From positions 62,001 through 126,000 of the forward strand of contig JACPUC010000029.1 in assembly GCA_016192455.1 (NCBI GenBank): a stretch of DNA of 64,000 nt, in the 5' to 3' direction. The notes beneath the pieces were generated by a model. That model ran no database searches. It was not told where the DNA came from and was given only the letters and a program-made list of their open reading frames with translations. How positions within the stretch are numbered: the first letter of the stretch is position 1; every line of letters starts with the position of its first letter. The stretch comes from Candidatus Tectimicrobiota bacterium (GTDB lineage: Bacteria; JACPUC01). Made by a program: the position numbers and the translations under genes. Shown in pieces: positions 46,576-56,255 of this stretch.

Positions 46576-47463
46576 ATGCGCCTGGACGCGCCGCGGATGA
46601 GCCGGCCGGCGCCCCCACCCCATCCCGCGGCGGTGGGATGCGGCGGCGGGATGAGTCTCCCGCATCCCCTCCCCTCCTGGTTGCGGCGCGGCGTGGAAGA
46701 CATCGGGCACCAGTATCTCTTCTACCCCGAGCGCGAGCACCTCGGCAGCCCGGCGGACCTCGGCCTCGCCTACGAGGACGTCTGCTTCGCGGCGCGCGAC
46801 GGGGTGCGCCTGCACGGCTGGTTCATCCCGGCGCGCGCCGACGCCGAGCTGGCCCACGTCACCCTGCTCTGGCTGCACGGCAACGCCGGCAACATCAGCC
46901 ACCGCCTGGAGAACCTGGAACTGCTGCACCAGCGCCTGGGGCTGGCGCAGTTCATCATCGACTACCGCGGCTACGGCGCCAGCGACGGCGTGATGAGCGA
47001 GGCCGGCAGCTACCTCGACGGCCACGGCGCCGTGGACTGGCTCCTCGGCCGCGACGGCGTCAGCCTCGAGCGGCTCGTCTGCTTCGGACGCTCATTGGGG
47101 GGCGCGGTGGCGGCGGCGCTGGCGCTTGAGCACCGCTTCGCCGGCCTCATCCTGGAGAGCACGTTCACGAACATCCGCGACGTGGTGCGGCGCCTCCTCC
47201 CCTTCCTGCCGCTGGACGCCCTCAGCTTGCAGTATGACACGTTGGCGAAGCTGCCGCGCCTGCACCTCCCCCTCCTCATCCTGCACGGCGACCGCGACGA
47301 ACTCCTGCCCCACGCCATGGGGCGCCGCCTCTTCGCCGCCGCCAACGAGCCGAAGCGCTTCTCCACTCTCAGCGGCGCAGGTCACAACGACACCTACCTC
47401 AGCGGCGACGCTTACTACGAAACGCTGCGCTCCTTCATCGCGGCATGTACGCGGGCGGGCTGA
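46576..47463 (+). CDS. alpha/beta hydrolase (BEM46/ABHD13-like)
   Basis: Up to 295 residues; an in-frame ATG at 46651 is an alternative start, since the first 25 residues are Pro/Gly-rich. The core is complete: oxyanion motif HGNAGNISHR, DYRGYGASDG, nucleophile Ser in FGRSLGG, catalytic Asp in HGDRDELLP and His in GAGHNDTY. Typical of serine hydrolases acting on fatty-acyl esters or thioesters. No signal peptide. It follows pspA on the same strand after about 140 bases. Confidence 0.88.
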   Translation: MRLDAPRMSRPAPPPHPAAVGCGGGMSLPHPLPSWLRRGVEDIGHQYLFYPEREHLGSPADLGLAYEDVCFAARDGVRLHGWFIPARADAELAHVTLLWLHGNAGNISHRLENLELLHQRLGLAQFIIDYRGYGASDGVMSEAGSYLDGHGAVDWLLGRDGVSLERLVCFGRSLGGAVAAALALEHRFAGLILESTFTNIRDVVRRLLPFLPLDALSLQYDTLAKLPRLHLPLLILHGDRDELLPHAMGRRLFAAANEPKRFSTLSGAGHNDTYLSGDAYYETLRSFIAACTRAG

Positions 47464-47528
47464 GGACGGGAGCGCCAGCCCTGCTCCCCGCCGCGGCCCC
47501 ATCCCCTTTCGCCTCCGGAGTCTCTCCG

Positions 47529-48560
47529 CTACTTCTTGGTCACGCCGGCCCGCGCCTGGGCCTTGCGCAGCAGCGAAAGATCGACGTACCTGTTCACCTC
47601 GAACGACTCCTTGATGAACTGCATCTCCGCCAGCAGGTCGATGCTGCGCTGCAGCGCCGGCAGGTCCAGCTCGCCGTCGGGGGCGCGGTAGAAATCGAAC
47701 TGCGGCTTGAAGGCCCAGGCCTCCATGGCCTTGCGGGGCGCCTTCGTGTACCGCGCCGCCAGGTCGAGAGCCTTGTCGCGGTTGGCGGGGTCCCTGAACC
47801 AGCGCAGCCCGATGAGGTAATCCTCCAGGAAGTCGGTGAGCGCCTCGGGGCGTTCCTTGATGGTCTTGTCGAGCACGGTGGACATGAGGAATTCGGTCTG
47901 CCCGACGTAGTCCTTGCCGGTGAAGAGCTGGCGCAGCTTCCCCTTGCTGTCCTCGCGGAAGAAGAGCGAAATGGGGATGATGCCCGCGTCGATCTTCCCC
48001 TGCCGCAGCATCGGCCCCATGTTGGGGAAGGCCACCTCGACGATGTTCACGTCGCGTCCCGGCGCCAGGTTGTTCTTCTTCAACGCCACCTTCAGCATCA
48101 GGTCGATGCCGGCGCCCAAGACGTTGATGGCCACCGTCTTGCCTTTCAGGTCGCGCACCGTCTTGATGGGCGAGTCCTGCGGCACGTACCAGGTTTGCGA
48201 GGTATGTCCTTCCACGCCGTCCCGCGCCGTATCGGCAATGATCCTGATCGGCAGGCGCGCATTCAGGACCGTGTTGGCGAAGCTCGAAAAGGCCAGGTTG
48301 GCGACCTCGAGCTGTCCGGCCGCCATGGCGGCGATCTGCGGCGAGGTTCCCTGGAACTGCAGCGAGGTGACGGTGTACGAGGCGCCGTGGTGTTTCAACA
48401 CCCCCTTCAGCTCGTAGATCAACGGCGTCAACTGACCCACGGCGTTGATGTAGGCGACCCGCAGGTTCACCGGCTCCGCCGCCGCGGCCGGGGGCGCGGT
48501 CACGAGCAGCGCGACGCCCACGAGGAACCACGCTACGAAAGCAAACCGTATGGTGCGCAT
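47529..48560 (-). CDS. NMT1-type ABC substrate-binding protein
   Basis: 343 residues from the ATG at 48560, with GGAGGGGGAG upstream. Signal peptide (RFAFVAWFLVGVALLVTAPP, then AAAAEP). Binding-domain blocks: GQLTPLIYELKGVLKHHGAS, SPQIAAMAAGQLEVANLAFS, DLKGKTVAINVLGAGIDLML, GKIDAGIIPISLFF. Likely binds a sulfonate, nitrile or aromatic compound, as is common for the family. No permease or ATPase adjacent. It is followed on the same strand side by RidA. Confidence 0.88.
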   Translation of the reverse strand: MRTIRFAFVAWFLVGVALLVTAPPAAAAEPVNLRVAYINAVGQLTPLIYELKGVLKHHGASYTVTSLQFQGTSPQIAAMAAGQLEVANLAFSSFANTVLNARLPIRIIADTARDGVEGHTSQTWYVPQDSPIKTVRDLKGKTVAINVLGAGIDLMLKVALKKNNLAPGRDVNIVEVAFPNMGPMLRQGKIDAGIIPISLFFREDSKGKLRQLFTGKDYVGQTEFLMSTVLDKTIKERPEALTDFLEDYLIGLRWFRDPANRDKALDLAARYTKAPRKAMEAWAFKPQFDFYRAPDGELDLPALQRSIDLLAEMQFIKESFEVNRYVDLSLLRKAQARAGVTKK

Positions 48561-48670
48561 CCCTCCCCCTCCTCTTGCGGCACCCGTGCCGCCACGGCCG
48601 TAGGCCGGAACCCGAGCCGAGGTCTCCCCGCGCCGCGGCACCGTCGAAACGCCGCGCGCCTCCCGCCGGC

Positions 48671-49060
48671 TCAGTCAGGGTAGATCGCTTCCGCTTCGAT
48701 TTCGAGATCGGCCGTGCCGATGAAGCCGCTCACCTGGATGGCGGTTCCCACGAAGGTGGGCCGCGGCAGGTACTGCGCGCGCACCGCGTTGACCGTGGGA
48801 AGATCGTTGATGTTCTTGATGAAGGTCGTCAGCCTGGCGACATGGTCGAACGACAGGCCGCAGTGCGCCAGCACCCGCTTCATCCATTCGAAGACCTGCC
48901 GGGCCTGCACCTCGACGTTGCCCACCGCCTCGGGCAAGGCCTCCCAGGTATCCAGGTTCCACTGCCCGGTCATTCCCGACAGGTAGAGGTGGTCGCCCAC
49001 GCGCACGGCCCGGGCGAAGGTGCGGCCTTTTTCATCGCGCAGCAGGACCTCTTTCTTCAT
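48671..49060 (-). CDS. RidA (YjgF/UK114) family protein
   Basis: 129 residues from the ATG at 49060, after GGAGGAG. Family layout: VRVGDHLYLSGMTGQW, EVQARQVFEWMKRVLAHCGL, VARLTTFIKNINDLPTVNAV and RPTFVGTAIQVSGF then LEIEAEAIYPD. It lacks the Arg of canonical R-x-T-x-V-Q at the usual place (V-G-T-A-I-Q), so it may belong to a divergent subgroup; classical RidA removes reactive imines. It lies upstream of the binding-protein gene at 48560. Confidence 0.88.
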   Translation of the reverse strand: MKKEVLLRDEKGRTFARAVRVGDHLYLSGMTGQWNLDTWEALPEAVGNVEVQARQVFEWMKRVLAHCGLSFDHVARLTTFIKNINDLPTVNAVRAQYLPRPTFVGTAIQVSGFIGTADLEIEAEAIYPD

Positions 49061-49364
49061 GGCAGGCTCCTCCGGGGTGGGAACGCGGGAAGCTTCCGCG
49101 GAGCGGGCGCGGCGCCGTCGCGCGCGTGCTGGGGAAGCATGCCACAGCGGCATGGCGCACGCGAACTTCCAGGTCGTCATCCGCCCTGCGCGCGCGTTGG
49201 CCGCTCAGGCCCTCGGCAGGGGGAGCAGACGCCCTTGGGGTGGGAGGCAGGAACCCCGCCCGGCGGCGGGCGCGTACTCCGCCACGCTGCGCTCCCTCAT
49301 CGCCGCCTGCAGGCGAGCGGGGGAAGGCGGGGCGATTGCCTCCTCCCCGCGCTCCAGCCTCGCC
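49061..49364. other. intergenic stretch, possible gene-end remnant
   Basis: 304 bases. On the plus strand near 49270-49320 it encodes AYSATLRSLIAACRRAG, close to the last residues of the hydrolase at 47463 (AYYETLRSFIAACTRAG). Otherwise nothing recognised. Confidence 0.3.
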
Positions 49365-51782
49365 TCAGGCCCGTGCCGCCTGCATCCAGCCCCAGAGGCG
49401 GGCGGGGTGGATCGGCACCTCGAGCACGTCCACCTTCATGCGCGCCAGGGCGTCCTCGACGGCGTTGGCGATCACCGGCGGGGCGCTGATGGTGCTCCCC
49501 TCGCCGCAGCCCTTGCTGCCCAGCACGGTGATGGGGGAGGGACAGACCTGGTGCTCGATCACGATCGGCGGCAGGTCCATGCTGCCGGGGCAGAGGTAGT
49601 CGGCGAAGGTGGCCGCCACCATCTGGCCGTCCTCGTCGTAGGCCATCTCCTCGTAGAGCGCCCCGCCGATGCCGTTGACGATGGAGCCGCGCATCTGCCC
49701 CTCGATGATCAGGGGGTTCAGGATGGTGCCGGCGTCGTGCACCGAGTAGAACTTCCGCAGCTCCACCTGCCCCGTCTGGGGGTCCACCTCGACGACGGCC
49801 AGCTCGGCGATGAAGCCATAAGTGCTGCAGGAGTTCACGCGGTCGTGCTCGTCGGCCTTCGTGGCGACGTTGATGTTGTACATGTGCGTCGCCTGGATGC
49901 CCATCTCCATGCCCTCGGGGAGGACCTGCGGGCTCCAGTGCGCCACGCCGGCCACGTGCGCGAAGTCGATCGCCGGCCCGCCGCTGCCGCCGACGCGGAA
50001 GACGCCGTCCCGCAGCTCCACGTCCGCAACGTTCGCCTCCAGGAGGTGAGCGGCGATGCTCGTCATCTTCTCGCGCACCTTGCGGGCGGCGAGGGCGAAG
50101 GCGCAGGCGCCGGTGGAGGCGAAGCGGCTGGCGAAGGTGCCGGTGGTGACGCTCCAGGGATGCGTGAAGGTGTCGAGGTTCGAGGTGACGGTGATCTCCT
50201 CGGGGGGGATGGTCAGCTCGCTGGCGACGATCTGCGCCACGATGGTCTCATGGCCCTGCCCCTGCGGTCCGGTGTTGAGGATGGCCGTGATCCTGCCGAG
50301 CGGATCAACCTTCACGGAGCCGGTGGCGCCGGTGCCGGTCTTGGCCAAATAGGTCGACTTGGCGCGCTCCTCGGGGGTGCGCACCAGGCTGCCCCAGGCG
50401 AGGTTCGTGGTGGTGGGGTCGGTGACCGTGGCCAGGCCGATGCCGAGGTAGCGGCCCTGGCGGCGCGCCTCGTCTTGCTCGGCGCGCAGGTCGTCGTACT
50501 TGGCGATGTCGAGCAGGCGCTGCAGTCCCGCCGGGTAGTCGCCGCTGTCGTAGTAGCCGCCCGACGGCGTGGTGTAAGGAAACTGGGAGGGCTGCAGGAA
50601 GTTGCGGCGGCGCAGTTCGGCGGGATCGATGCCGAGCTGGCGGGCGATGTGATCCATCAGGCGCTCGAGGCTGAAGTACCATTGCTGGGCTCCCCAGCCG
50701 CGATTGGGCCCGGTGGGCATCTTGTTCGTGGTCACGGCGCGGCAGCGGAGGGCGACGTGCTCGATGCGGTAGGAGCCGGTCCAGCAGGCGGCGGTGCGGA
50801 ACATGCACCCCGGCTCGGGGGCGCGCAGGAAGGCGCCGACGTTGTCGAGGAAGTTGATGCGCAGGGCGAGCACGGCGCCGTCGTTCATCACCGCGGCATC
50901 GAGGTAGGTGAGGCGGTCGGTATGGCAGGAGCTGGCCATGAGGTGCTCGCGGCGGTCCTCGATCCAGTTCACGGGGACGCCGGTCTTGCGCGCCGCCAGG
51001 GCGGTGAGCGTCATGTAGGCGTAGATCGGCGCGTTGATGCCGAAGCCGCCGCCGATATCGGCCGGCGTGATGACGCGCAGCTTGTTCTCCGGCACGCCGA
51101 GGGCGCGGCACATGACGCCATGGAGCAGGAAGGGGCCGGGAAAGTTGGCGCGCACCGTGTAGACGGTGGTGAAGGGGTCATACTCCGCCGTCACCGCGTA
51201 GGTCTCCATGGGGATGGAGCTGTAGCGCGGGAAGCGGAAGCGGGCCGAGACGACGTGGTCGGCGCGGGCGAAGGCGGCCTCGGGATCGCCGAAGGTCATG
51301 CTGCGTTCAAGGACGACGTTGTTCGGCACCCGCTCGTGGAGCTGCGGCGCGCCGGGCGCGACGGCGGCCTCGGGGTCGGTGACGTGCGGCAGCGGCTCGT
51401 ACTCCACCTCGACCAACTCGGCGGCGTCCTCCGCAACGTAGCGGTCGCGCGCCACCACCATGGCGACGGGCTGGCCGACGAAGCGAACCTTGTCCACGGC
51501 GCAGGAGTAGTACTTCTGGGGCGTCTGCACGCCGATCGGAAAGGGTTTGGACATGGCGGCCACATCGGCGCCGGTGAGCACCCCGACGACGCCGGGATGG
51601 GCCTCGGCCTTGGCGGTGTCGAGGCGCGCGATCCTGGCGTGCGGGTGCGGCGAACGCACGATGGCGGCGTGCTGCTGGCGCGGCACGACGATGTCATGCA
51701 TGAACTGCGCGCGCCCGGACAGCAGCCGGCTGTCCTCGAAGCGTTTTACCGGTTTGCCGATCCACCCTGCCGCAACTTGCAT
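49365..51782 (-). CDS. xanthine dehydrogenase family molybdopterin-binding subunit (first copy)
   Basis: 805 residues. Large catalytic subunit of the xanthine oxidase/CO dehydrogenase group (CoxL, HcrA and relatives), hydroxylating heterocycles, aldehydes or CoA-activated aromatics. Blocks: KPVKRFEDSRLLSGRAQFMH, DKVRFVGQPVAMVVARDRY, VDKVRF, TPADIGGGFGINAP (the usual G-G-A-F-G-G-K is altered), PTGPNRGWGAQQ and GSKGCGEGS (catalytic Glu). The CoxL signature A-Y-R-C-S-F-R is not seen. GGAG precedes the ATG. No small or FAD subunit adjoins it. Confidence 0.9.
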   Translation of the reverse strand: MQVAAGWIGKPVKRFEDSRLLSGRAQFMHDIVVPRQQHAAIVRSPHPHARIARLDTAKAEAHPGVVGVLTGADVAAMSKPFPIGVQTPQKYYSCAVDKVRFVGQPVAMVVARDRYVAEDAAELVEVEYEPLPHVTDPEAAVAPGAPQLHERVPNNVVLERSMTFGDPEAAFARADHVVSARFRFPRYSSIPMETYAVTAEYDPFTTVYTVRANFPGPFLLHGVMCRALGVPENKLRVITPADIGGGFGINAPIYAYMTLTALAARKTGVPVNWIEDRREHLMASSCHTDRLTYLDAAVMNDGAVLALRINFLDNVGAFLRAPEPGCMFRTAACWTGSYRIEHVALRCRAVTTNKMPTGPNRGWGAQQWYFSLERLMDHIARQLGIDPAELRRRNFLQPSQFPYTTPSGGYYDSGDYPAGLQRLLDIAKYDDLRAEQDEARRQGRYLGIGLATVTDPTTTNLAWGSLVRTPEERAKSTYLAKTGTGATGSVKVDPLGRITAILNTGPQGQGHETIVAQIVASELTIPPEEITVTSNLDTFTHPWSVTTGTFASRFASTGACAFALAARKVREKMTSIAAHLLEANVADVELRDGVFRVGGSGGPAIDFAHVAGVAHWSPQVLPEGMEMGIQATHMYNINVATKADEHDRVNSCSTYGFIAELAVVEVDPQTGQVELRKFYSVHDAGTILNPLIIEGQMRGSIVNGIGGALYEEMAYDEDGQMVAATFADYLCPGSMDLPPIVIEHQVCPSPITVLGSKGCGEGSTISAPPVIANAVEDALARMKVDVLEVPIHPARLWGWMQAARA

Positions 51783-52092
51783 CGTCCGTCTCCTTCCCTT
51801 CTCTGAGGCGCCCAGAACACGAGCGCCTCCTTGGCGCCGAGGTCTTCAATCACGCACCGACATTGGCGGAATCACGCGCGGCGAGGCGCCCGCGGGCGCT
51901 CCGAAGCACACCCCAGGGGTGCGGCGCGCGCCGGGGGACGAGCGAGCCAGGCAGAGCCCTTCGCGCACCTTGGATGGCGCCGCCACGTTCCGCCGCGGCC
52001 CAAGGCGCCGCAACGCACCCCACGCCCCTTGGCGCCGGGCCGCCGGCGCCGGCTCGGGCACCTCGAGGCCCCGGCGGCCGACCCTCCCTGGG
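51783..52092. other. gene-free stretch
   Basis: 310 bases upstream of the molybdoenzyme gene. No promoter boxes or coding signal recognised. Confidence 0.35.
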
Positions 52093-53097
52093 CTAGCGGA
52101 TGTAGCGCATGTCGACCGCTACATCCATCGAGATCTTCTTCTTCACGAGCCCCTGCTCGAAGTAGAACTCCTGCGCCAGAACCAGCGACTCCTTGTCCAC
52201 CCGTCCGTCAGGCGCGAAGTAGGGCGGGATGGCCTTGGCGATGATCGGCGGCGGCACCTTCGTCCACTTCTGCAGCATGGGGTCGATCTCCGGCGAGGTC
52301 CAGCCGTGCTTCTGGAGGAAGTTGATGCCCTTCACGTAGGCGTCCACCCAGCGCTGCGCCGCGTCGTTGCGCTCCTTCATGAACTTGCCGGAGAACATGA
52401 TGACGGCGATCTGGAAGACGGGGCGGTCCAGCCAGTACTCGGCGGTGGCGAGGAGCACCGCATCGCCGTCGATGACCGAACGCGTGCCCCATGGCTCGAC
52501 AGTCGAGAGGACGTCGAGCGCCTTGTTCTTCAGGGCCTGGTACTGCTTCGGCGGCTCCAGGTAGCGCTGGGTGAGCTCGGTGAAGTTCAGTCCCGCCTTC
52601 TTGGCCATGCGGTAGAGGTTGTACTCGCTGGCCGAGCCTTTCGCGACTTGGCCGATGATCAATCCCTTGATGTCCGCGACGCTGCGCACTTTTCCCGAGT
52701 CGTAGAGGTCCTTGCGCACCACCAGGGGTAAAAAGGCGAACCCCTTCTTGGCCTGGCCCTTGTCGGCGACGATGCGGAAGTTCTGTCCCGAGGCGATGGC
52801 GTTGTACAGCCCGGCGCTTGGGGAGCCCGAGGCCACCTCCAACTCGCCGGTGGCGAGCGGCGCCATCTGCTTGCCGGCGTCGGCGAAGCGGCTGAGCTTC
52901 AGCGTCAGGTTCTGCTCGGCGAAGAAGCCCTTCTCCTGGGCGACGAACAAGGGCGCGAAAGAGAGTAACGGCATGTAGCCGGTATGCACCTCGTCGGCCG
53001 CCCCAGCGGGGATCGCGGCGAGAGGCGCGCCGCAGAGCGTCGCGGCGAGGAGCCCCACGAGCGCCAGCTTGGTCTTGTGATACAACGAAGTTCTCAT
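52093..53097 (-). CDS. NMT1/TauA-type ABC substrate-binding protein
   Basis: 334 residues from the ATG at 53097 (GGGGGA upstream). Signal peptide: LALVGLLAATLCGAPLAAIP then AGAADE. The mature part: VHTGYMPLLSFAPLFVAQEK, LKLSRFADAGKQMAPLATGE, EVASGSPSAGLYNAIASGQN and LDVLSTVEPWGT. This matches TauA/SsuA-like proteins binding sulfonates, nitrate or pyrimidine precursors; ligand undetermined. It lies between a molybdoenzyme and the UroD-like gene, again with no permease or ATPase. Confidence 0.9.
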   Translation of the reverse strand: MRTSLYHKTKLALVGLLAATLCGAPLAAIPAGAADEVHTGYMPLLSFAPLFVAQEKGFFAEQNLTLKLSRFADAGKQMAPLATGELEVASGSPSAGLYNAIASGQNFRIVADKGQAKKGFAFLPLVVRKDLYDSGKVRSVADIKGLIIGQVAKGSASEYNLYRMAKKAGLNFTELTQRYLEPPKQYQALKNKALDVLSTVEPWGTRSVIDGDAVLLATAEYWLDRPVFQIAVIMFSGKFMKERNDAAQRWVDAYVKGINFLQKHGWTSPEIDPMLQKWTKVPPPIIAKAIPPYFAPDGRVDKESLVLAQEFYFEQGLVKKKISMDVAVDMRYIR

Positions 53098-53400
53098 ACG
53101 GTATTCCCCCTTCAACACCCAGCAGGAAGGAGCCACCGCTGGCCCGGCGCATCTCCGCCCAAGGCGTTGACCTTCGATGCCGCGACGGCAGCGAGCCAAA
53201 GCCACCAGCCCCCCGCTTGGCCCTTGCGCAGGGAGCCAGCGGATATTCCCGATGGCTTCCCTGTGGCTGCCGCCGGGGTCCAACCGAGCCCTTGGCAAGG
53301 AGAGTTTATCTCTACCAGGGCATGCTACCCCTTGCCCTCTCAAGGTTCAACTCACCCGCGGCTCGCGCCGGACCAAGCCGAACGCTGCTCAGTAGCGTGC
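53098..53400. other. gene-free stretch
   Basis: 303 bases between the binding protein and the UroD-like gene. CCTTGGCAAGG-like and CCTTGCCCTCTCAAGG segments form weak inverted pairs; no firm feature. Confidence 0.35.
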
Positions 53401-54651
53401 TCAACCATAGCAGCCATACTGCCGCGTCGCCCGCGCCATCGCCAGGGCGTTCTCGGGCTTCGCCTCATCGGGGATGCCGATGGCGCCGTCGATGATGAGG
53501 CCGCCGCCCTTGCCGGCAACATCGATGAGCTGCTTGCAGTAGGCCGTCACCTCATCCGGCGAGCCGGTGCACAGCAGCGAGGCCGGCACGTTGCCGCGCA
53601 TGCAGACGGTGTCCCCCAGCACCTCCTTGGCGATGGCGAAGTCGGTCTGCTCGAAGCGGTACATCGCCTTGCCCTTGGGGATGTCGCGGATGGTCTCCAG
53701 GCGCGACTCGCAGTGCCCCTCCCAGAAGACGCAGGGCGTCAGCCCCTCGTCGATGAGCGCCAGGATGAGCTGCCGCAGCGACCCCCAGTAGAAGGTCTTG
53801 AAGTGTTCCAGCGACATGAAGCCGTCGATGCCCTTGTGGAGGGGGATGAAGACCACCGGCACGCTGGTGGCCTGCAGCGAGCGTAGGGTGCTCTGAATGG
53901 TGATGCGGGTCACCTTGTCGAGCAGCGCCAGGAGCTTCTCCGGGCGGCGGTAGATATCCACCATGATGCCGCGCGTGCCGCGGAAGAAGTCGCCGATGTA
54001 GTCGAAGGGAGCGATGGCGAAGGCGCCGTACTGGGCGGGGAACCCGAGGGCCTGCATCTCCTGGCCGAAGGCGACGGCCTTGCCCACCAACCGCTGGGAC
54101 TCGACGCCGGCCCGGCGCAAGACCTCGAACGCCTCGCCCACCTCCGGCTCGCCGAAGGGGGTGAGGCCGGCGACGAAGCGCGTGTAGTAGATCATCGGGA
54201 AGTTCGGCAAGCGGCTGAACGGGGCCAGTGTCCCGCAGACGCGCGGCAGGTAGGTGTGGAGCATGTAGTCCGTGGGGTCGAAGAGGAAGTCGTCGTACTC
54301 CTCCGCCTTCATGTACTCCCCCTCGACGAACTGGTAGGTCTTGTCCGGGGCCACCCCATGCCCCGGCCAGCGGATGAGCTTGTAGTCGAGGATTTCCAGC
54401 AGCGGGCCGATGGCGAGGGTGAGGTAGGGGGAGTTGAACATGTCCGGCTCGAGATCGAGGAGGGCCTTCCTATACGCCGCCCCTATCTTGTCGTAGTCGT
54501 ACATCGCCTCCTCGCAGCTCAGGCCGGCGTAGTTCACGGGGAAGAAGGTGAAGGTGGGCAGGAAGGGCACCCGATCGGGTTCCTTCAAGGCGATCACATC
54601 CCAGACCCGCTTCGCCCGCTCCTGATACAGCTCTTCCGGTGACTTGCCCAT
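53401..54651 (-). CDS. uroporphyrinogen decarboxylase-family (methylcobamide:CoM methyltransferase-like) protein
   Basis: 416 residues. UroD-like TIM barrel: ALKEPDRVPFLPTFTFFPVN, DYIGDFFRGTRGIMVDIYRR, FIPLHKGIDGFMSLEHFKTF and the late VCMRGNVPASLLCTGSPDEV. His and Cys in FWEGHCES and the Cys in LLCTGSP are candidate zinc ligands, as in MtaA/MtbA-type methyltransferases that move methyl groups to or from corrinoid proteins. A corrinoid protein is encoded 4 kb away on the same strand (58628), which supports a methyl-transfer role over haem synthesis. Confidence 0.85.
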   Translation of the reverse strand: MGKSPEELYQERAKRVWDVIALKEPDRVPFLPTFTFFPVNYAGLSCEEAMYDYDKIGAAYRKALLDLEPDMFNSPYLTLAIGPLLEILDYKLIRWPGHGVAPDKTYQFVEGEYMKAEEYDDFLFDPTDYMLHTYLPRVCGTLAPFSRLPNFPMIYYTRFVAGLTPFGEPEVGEAFEVLRRAGVESQRLVGKAVAFGQEMQALGFPAQYGAFAIAPFDYIGDFFRGTRGIMVDIYRRPEKLLALLDKVTRITIQSTLRSLQATSVPVVFIPLHKGIDGFMSLEHFKTFYWGSLRQLILALIDEGLTPCVFWEGHCESRLETIRDIPKGKAMYRFEQTDFAIAKEVLGDTVCMRGNVPASLLCTGSPDEVTAYCKQLIDVAGKGGGLIIDGAIGIPDEAKPENALAMARATRQYGCYG

Positions 54652-54772
54652 GACGACGGAGCCTCCTCCCGTGCCCTCTTCCCTTATCCCGTGCTTGATT
54701 CACAACCCGCGCCTTCGCTTCCAGAGAGTGCGGACGATCCGCCCCGGGGCGCAGCGCGGGAGCATCGAGCCT

Positions 54773-56176
54773 TTAACCCTTATCGATATACTTGACGCGT
54801 TCGAGGCCGCTCTTGCGCTCATCGGTCCAGCGGCGCGCCTTGAATTCGAACCGCTCCACAGTTCCGAATGGGACCTCGTCCAGCAGCATCGAAACCTGCG
54901 TTTTCGCCTTAAGTGTGTGCGAAATCTCATCGAGGATTGCCGCACGCTGCTGCGCGGAAGCTCGGCCCGCCTTGAACTCCACGTTCACGCGAACCTGTTC
55001 GCGGCCCGCCTCATCCAGGTAAATCCGTCCATTGTATTCGTCCACTTCCGGATGGAGGAACATCACCTCGTCCACCGCCTGGGGCCAGACGTTCGTCATC
55101 TTCATCTTGATCATGTCGTCATATCGGGCAACGGTTCCAGCTTCCCAGATCATCGTCGTTCGCCCGCAGGGGCAGCTCTCGGGCGGCAGCAGCCGCACCT
55201 TGTCGGACATGCGAAAGCGAACCAACGGCACCGCCTGGCGTTCCAGGGTGGTGATGATCGGTTCACCTTCGTCTCCGTAAGCCACGGGCTCCATCGTCTG
55301 CGGATTCACGATCTCAACGAGGACGTTATGATCCATGACGTGCAACGAGCCGCGATTGCCATCGGCCAGCGCACCACGCTCGCAGGTGTAGCCGATGATC
55401 GTGCCCGCCTGCGTGCACCCATACACCTCGTGGATAGGGAGACCACCCCAGAGCTGCTGCATGCGCTCGATCCAGGTGAGTGGGTAGGACTCATTGGCGA
55501 TGGTGATGACTTTCAAACGCGGAAAATCACCCGGCACCGCCATGCCCAGCTCCCCACACAGGAGGCTGAGGCGGGTCAGGTAGGCAGGCGAGGCCAGCAA
55601 GTGGTGAGCCTGGAAGCGTTGCGCCAGCCGCAACTTCGTGCTGGCATCGAACATCCCGAGCAGCATTGAGTTGGCTCCGTGATCCATGTAGCCCCAGGCT
55701 GCGCTGAGACCCGCGGCGCCAGTGCCGATGGGATAGAGATGGATGCAGACGTCGCCAGGCTCAATGCCCGCCGCGGTGTAATGATAGCGCCACATCTCGG
55801 CGGCGTAGCGGAGATCGTCGGCCGTCATGGCGTAGACCTCCTGGCCCATTCCCGTTGACCCACTGGTGAGATGAATCTGGCGGAGTTCCCTCTCGTTCAC
55901 GCACAGGCGCTGTCCGTAAGGAGGCGCGGCGAGTTGGTCGTCAAGCAGGATTTGTTTATCCATGAGGGGGAGGCGCCGTAGGTCATCGAGCGAGCGAATG
56001 CTTTCTGGGCTTACCCCGGCCTCATCGAAGCGGCGTCGATAGAAGCTGCTCGTGGCATAGACGCGGCGGAGGAGGCCTTGAAGCTTCCGAAGTTGCAGCC
56101 GGCGGCGCGCCTCGGGCCGCTGCGTTTCTACCTCGCGGTGATAGAGACGTGTACCTGCCATCGCTTCCATGCCCAT
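54773..56176 (-). CDS. phenylacetate-CoA ligase-like (PaaK) AMP-forming enzyme
   Basis: 467 residues from the ATG at 56176 (AGGGGA upstream; the frame is open 22 codons further). Adenylate-forming fold: LRQIHLTSGSTGMGQEVYAM (P-loop-like T-S-G-S-T-G), VYGCTQAGTIIGYTCERGAL, RMSDKVRLLPPESCPCGRTT (Cys pair typical of PaaK) and GTVARYDDMIKMKMTNVWPQ. It would activate a carboxylic acid, probably aromatic, to its CoA thioester. Located between the UroD-like and molybdoenzyme genes. Confidence 0.9.
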   Translation of the reverse strand: MGMEAMAGTRLYHREVETQRPEARRRLQLRKLQGLLRRVYATSSFYRRRFDEAGVSPESIRSLDDLRRLPLMDKQILLDDQLAAPPYGQRLCVNERELRQIHLTSGSTGMGQEVYAMTADDLRYAAEMWRYHYTAAGIEPGDVCIHLYPIGTGAAGLSAAWGYMDHGANSMLLGMFDASTKLRLAQRFQAHHLLASPAYLTRLSLLCGELGMAVPGDFPRLKVITIANESYPLTWIERMQQLWGGLPIHEVYGCTQAGTIIGYTCERGALADGNRGSLHVMDHNVLVEIVNPQTMEPVAYGDEGEPIITTLERQAVPLVRFRMSDKVRLLPPESCPCGRTTMIWEAGTVARYDDMIKMKMTNVWPQAVDEVMFLHPEVDEYNGRIYLDEAGREQVRVNVEFKAGRASAQQRAAILDEISHTLKAKTQVSMLLDEVPFGTVERFEFKARRWTDERKSGLERVKYIDKG

Positions 56177-56255
56177 GCGTGTTCCCCTGAGCCGCCGGGA
56201 CCGTTGCCGCCCCGAATCAGCCCGAAGGCGCCCCCGCGCCACCTCTTGAGAAGAG

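Noticed and set aside
49020-51806. 928-residue plus-strand open frame
   Set aside because: Shadow of the xanthine-dehydrogenase-type gene on the minus strand.
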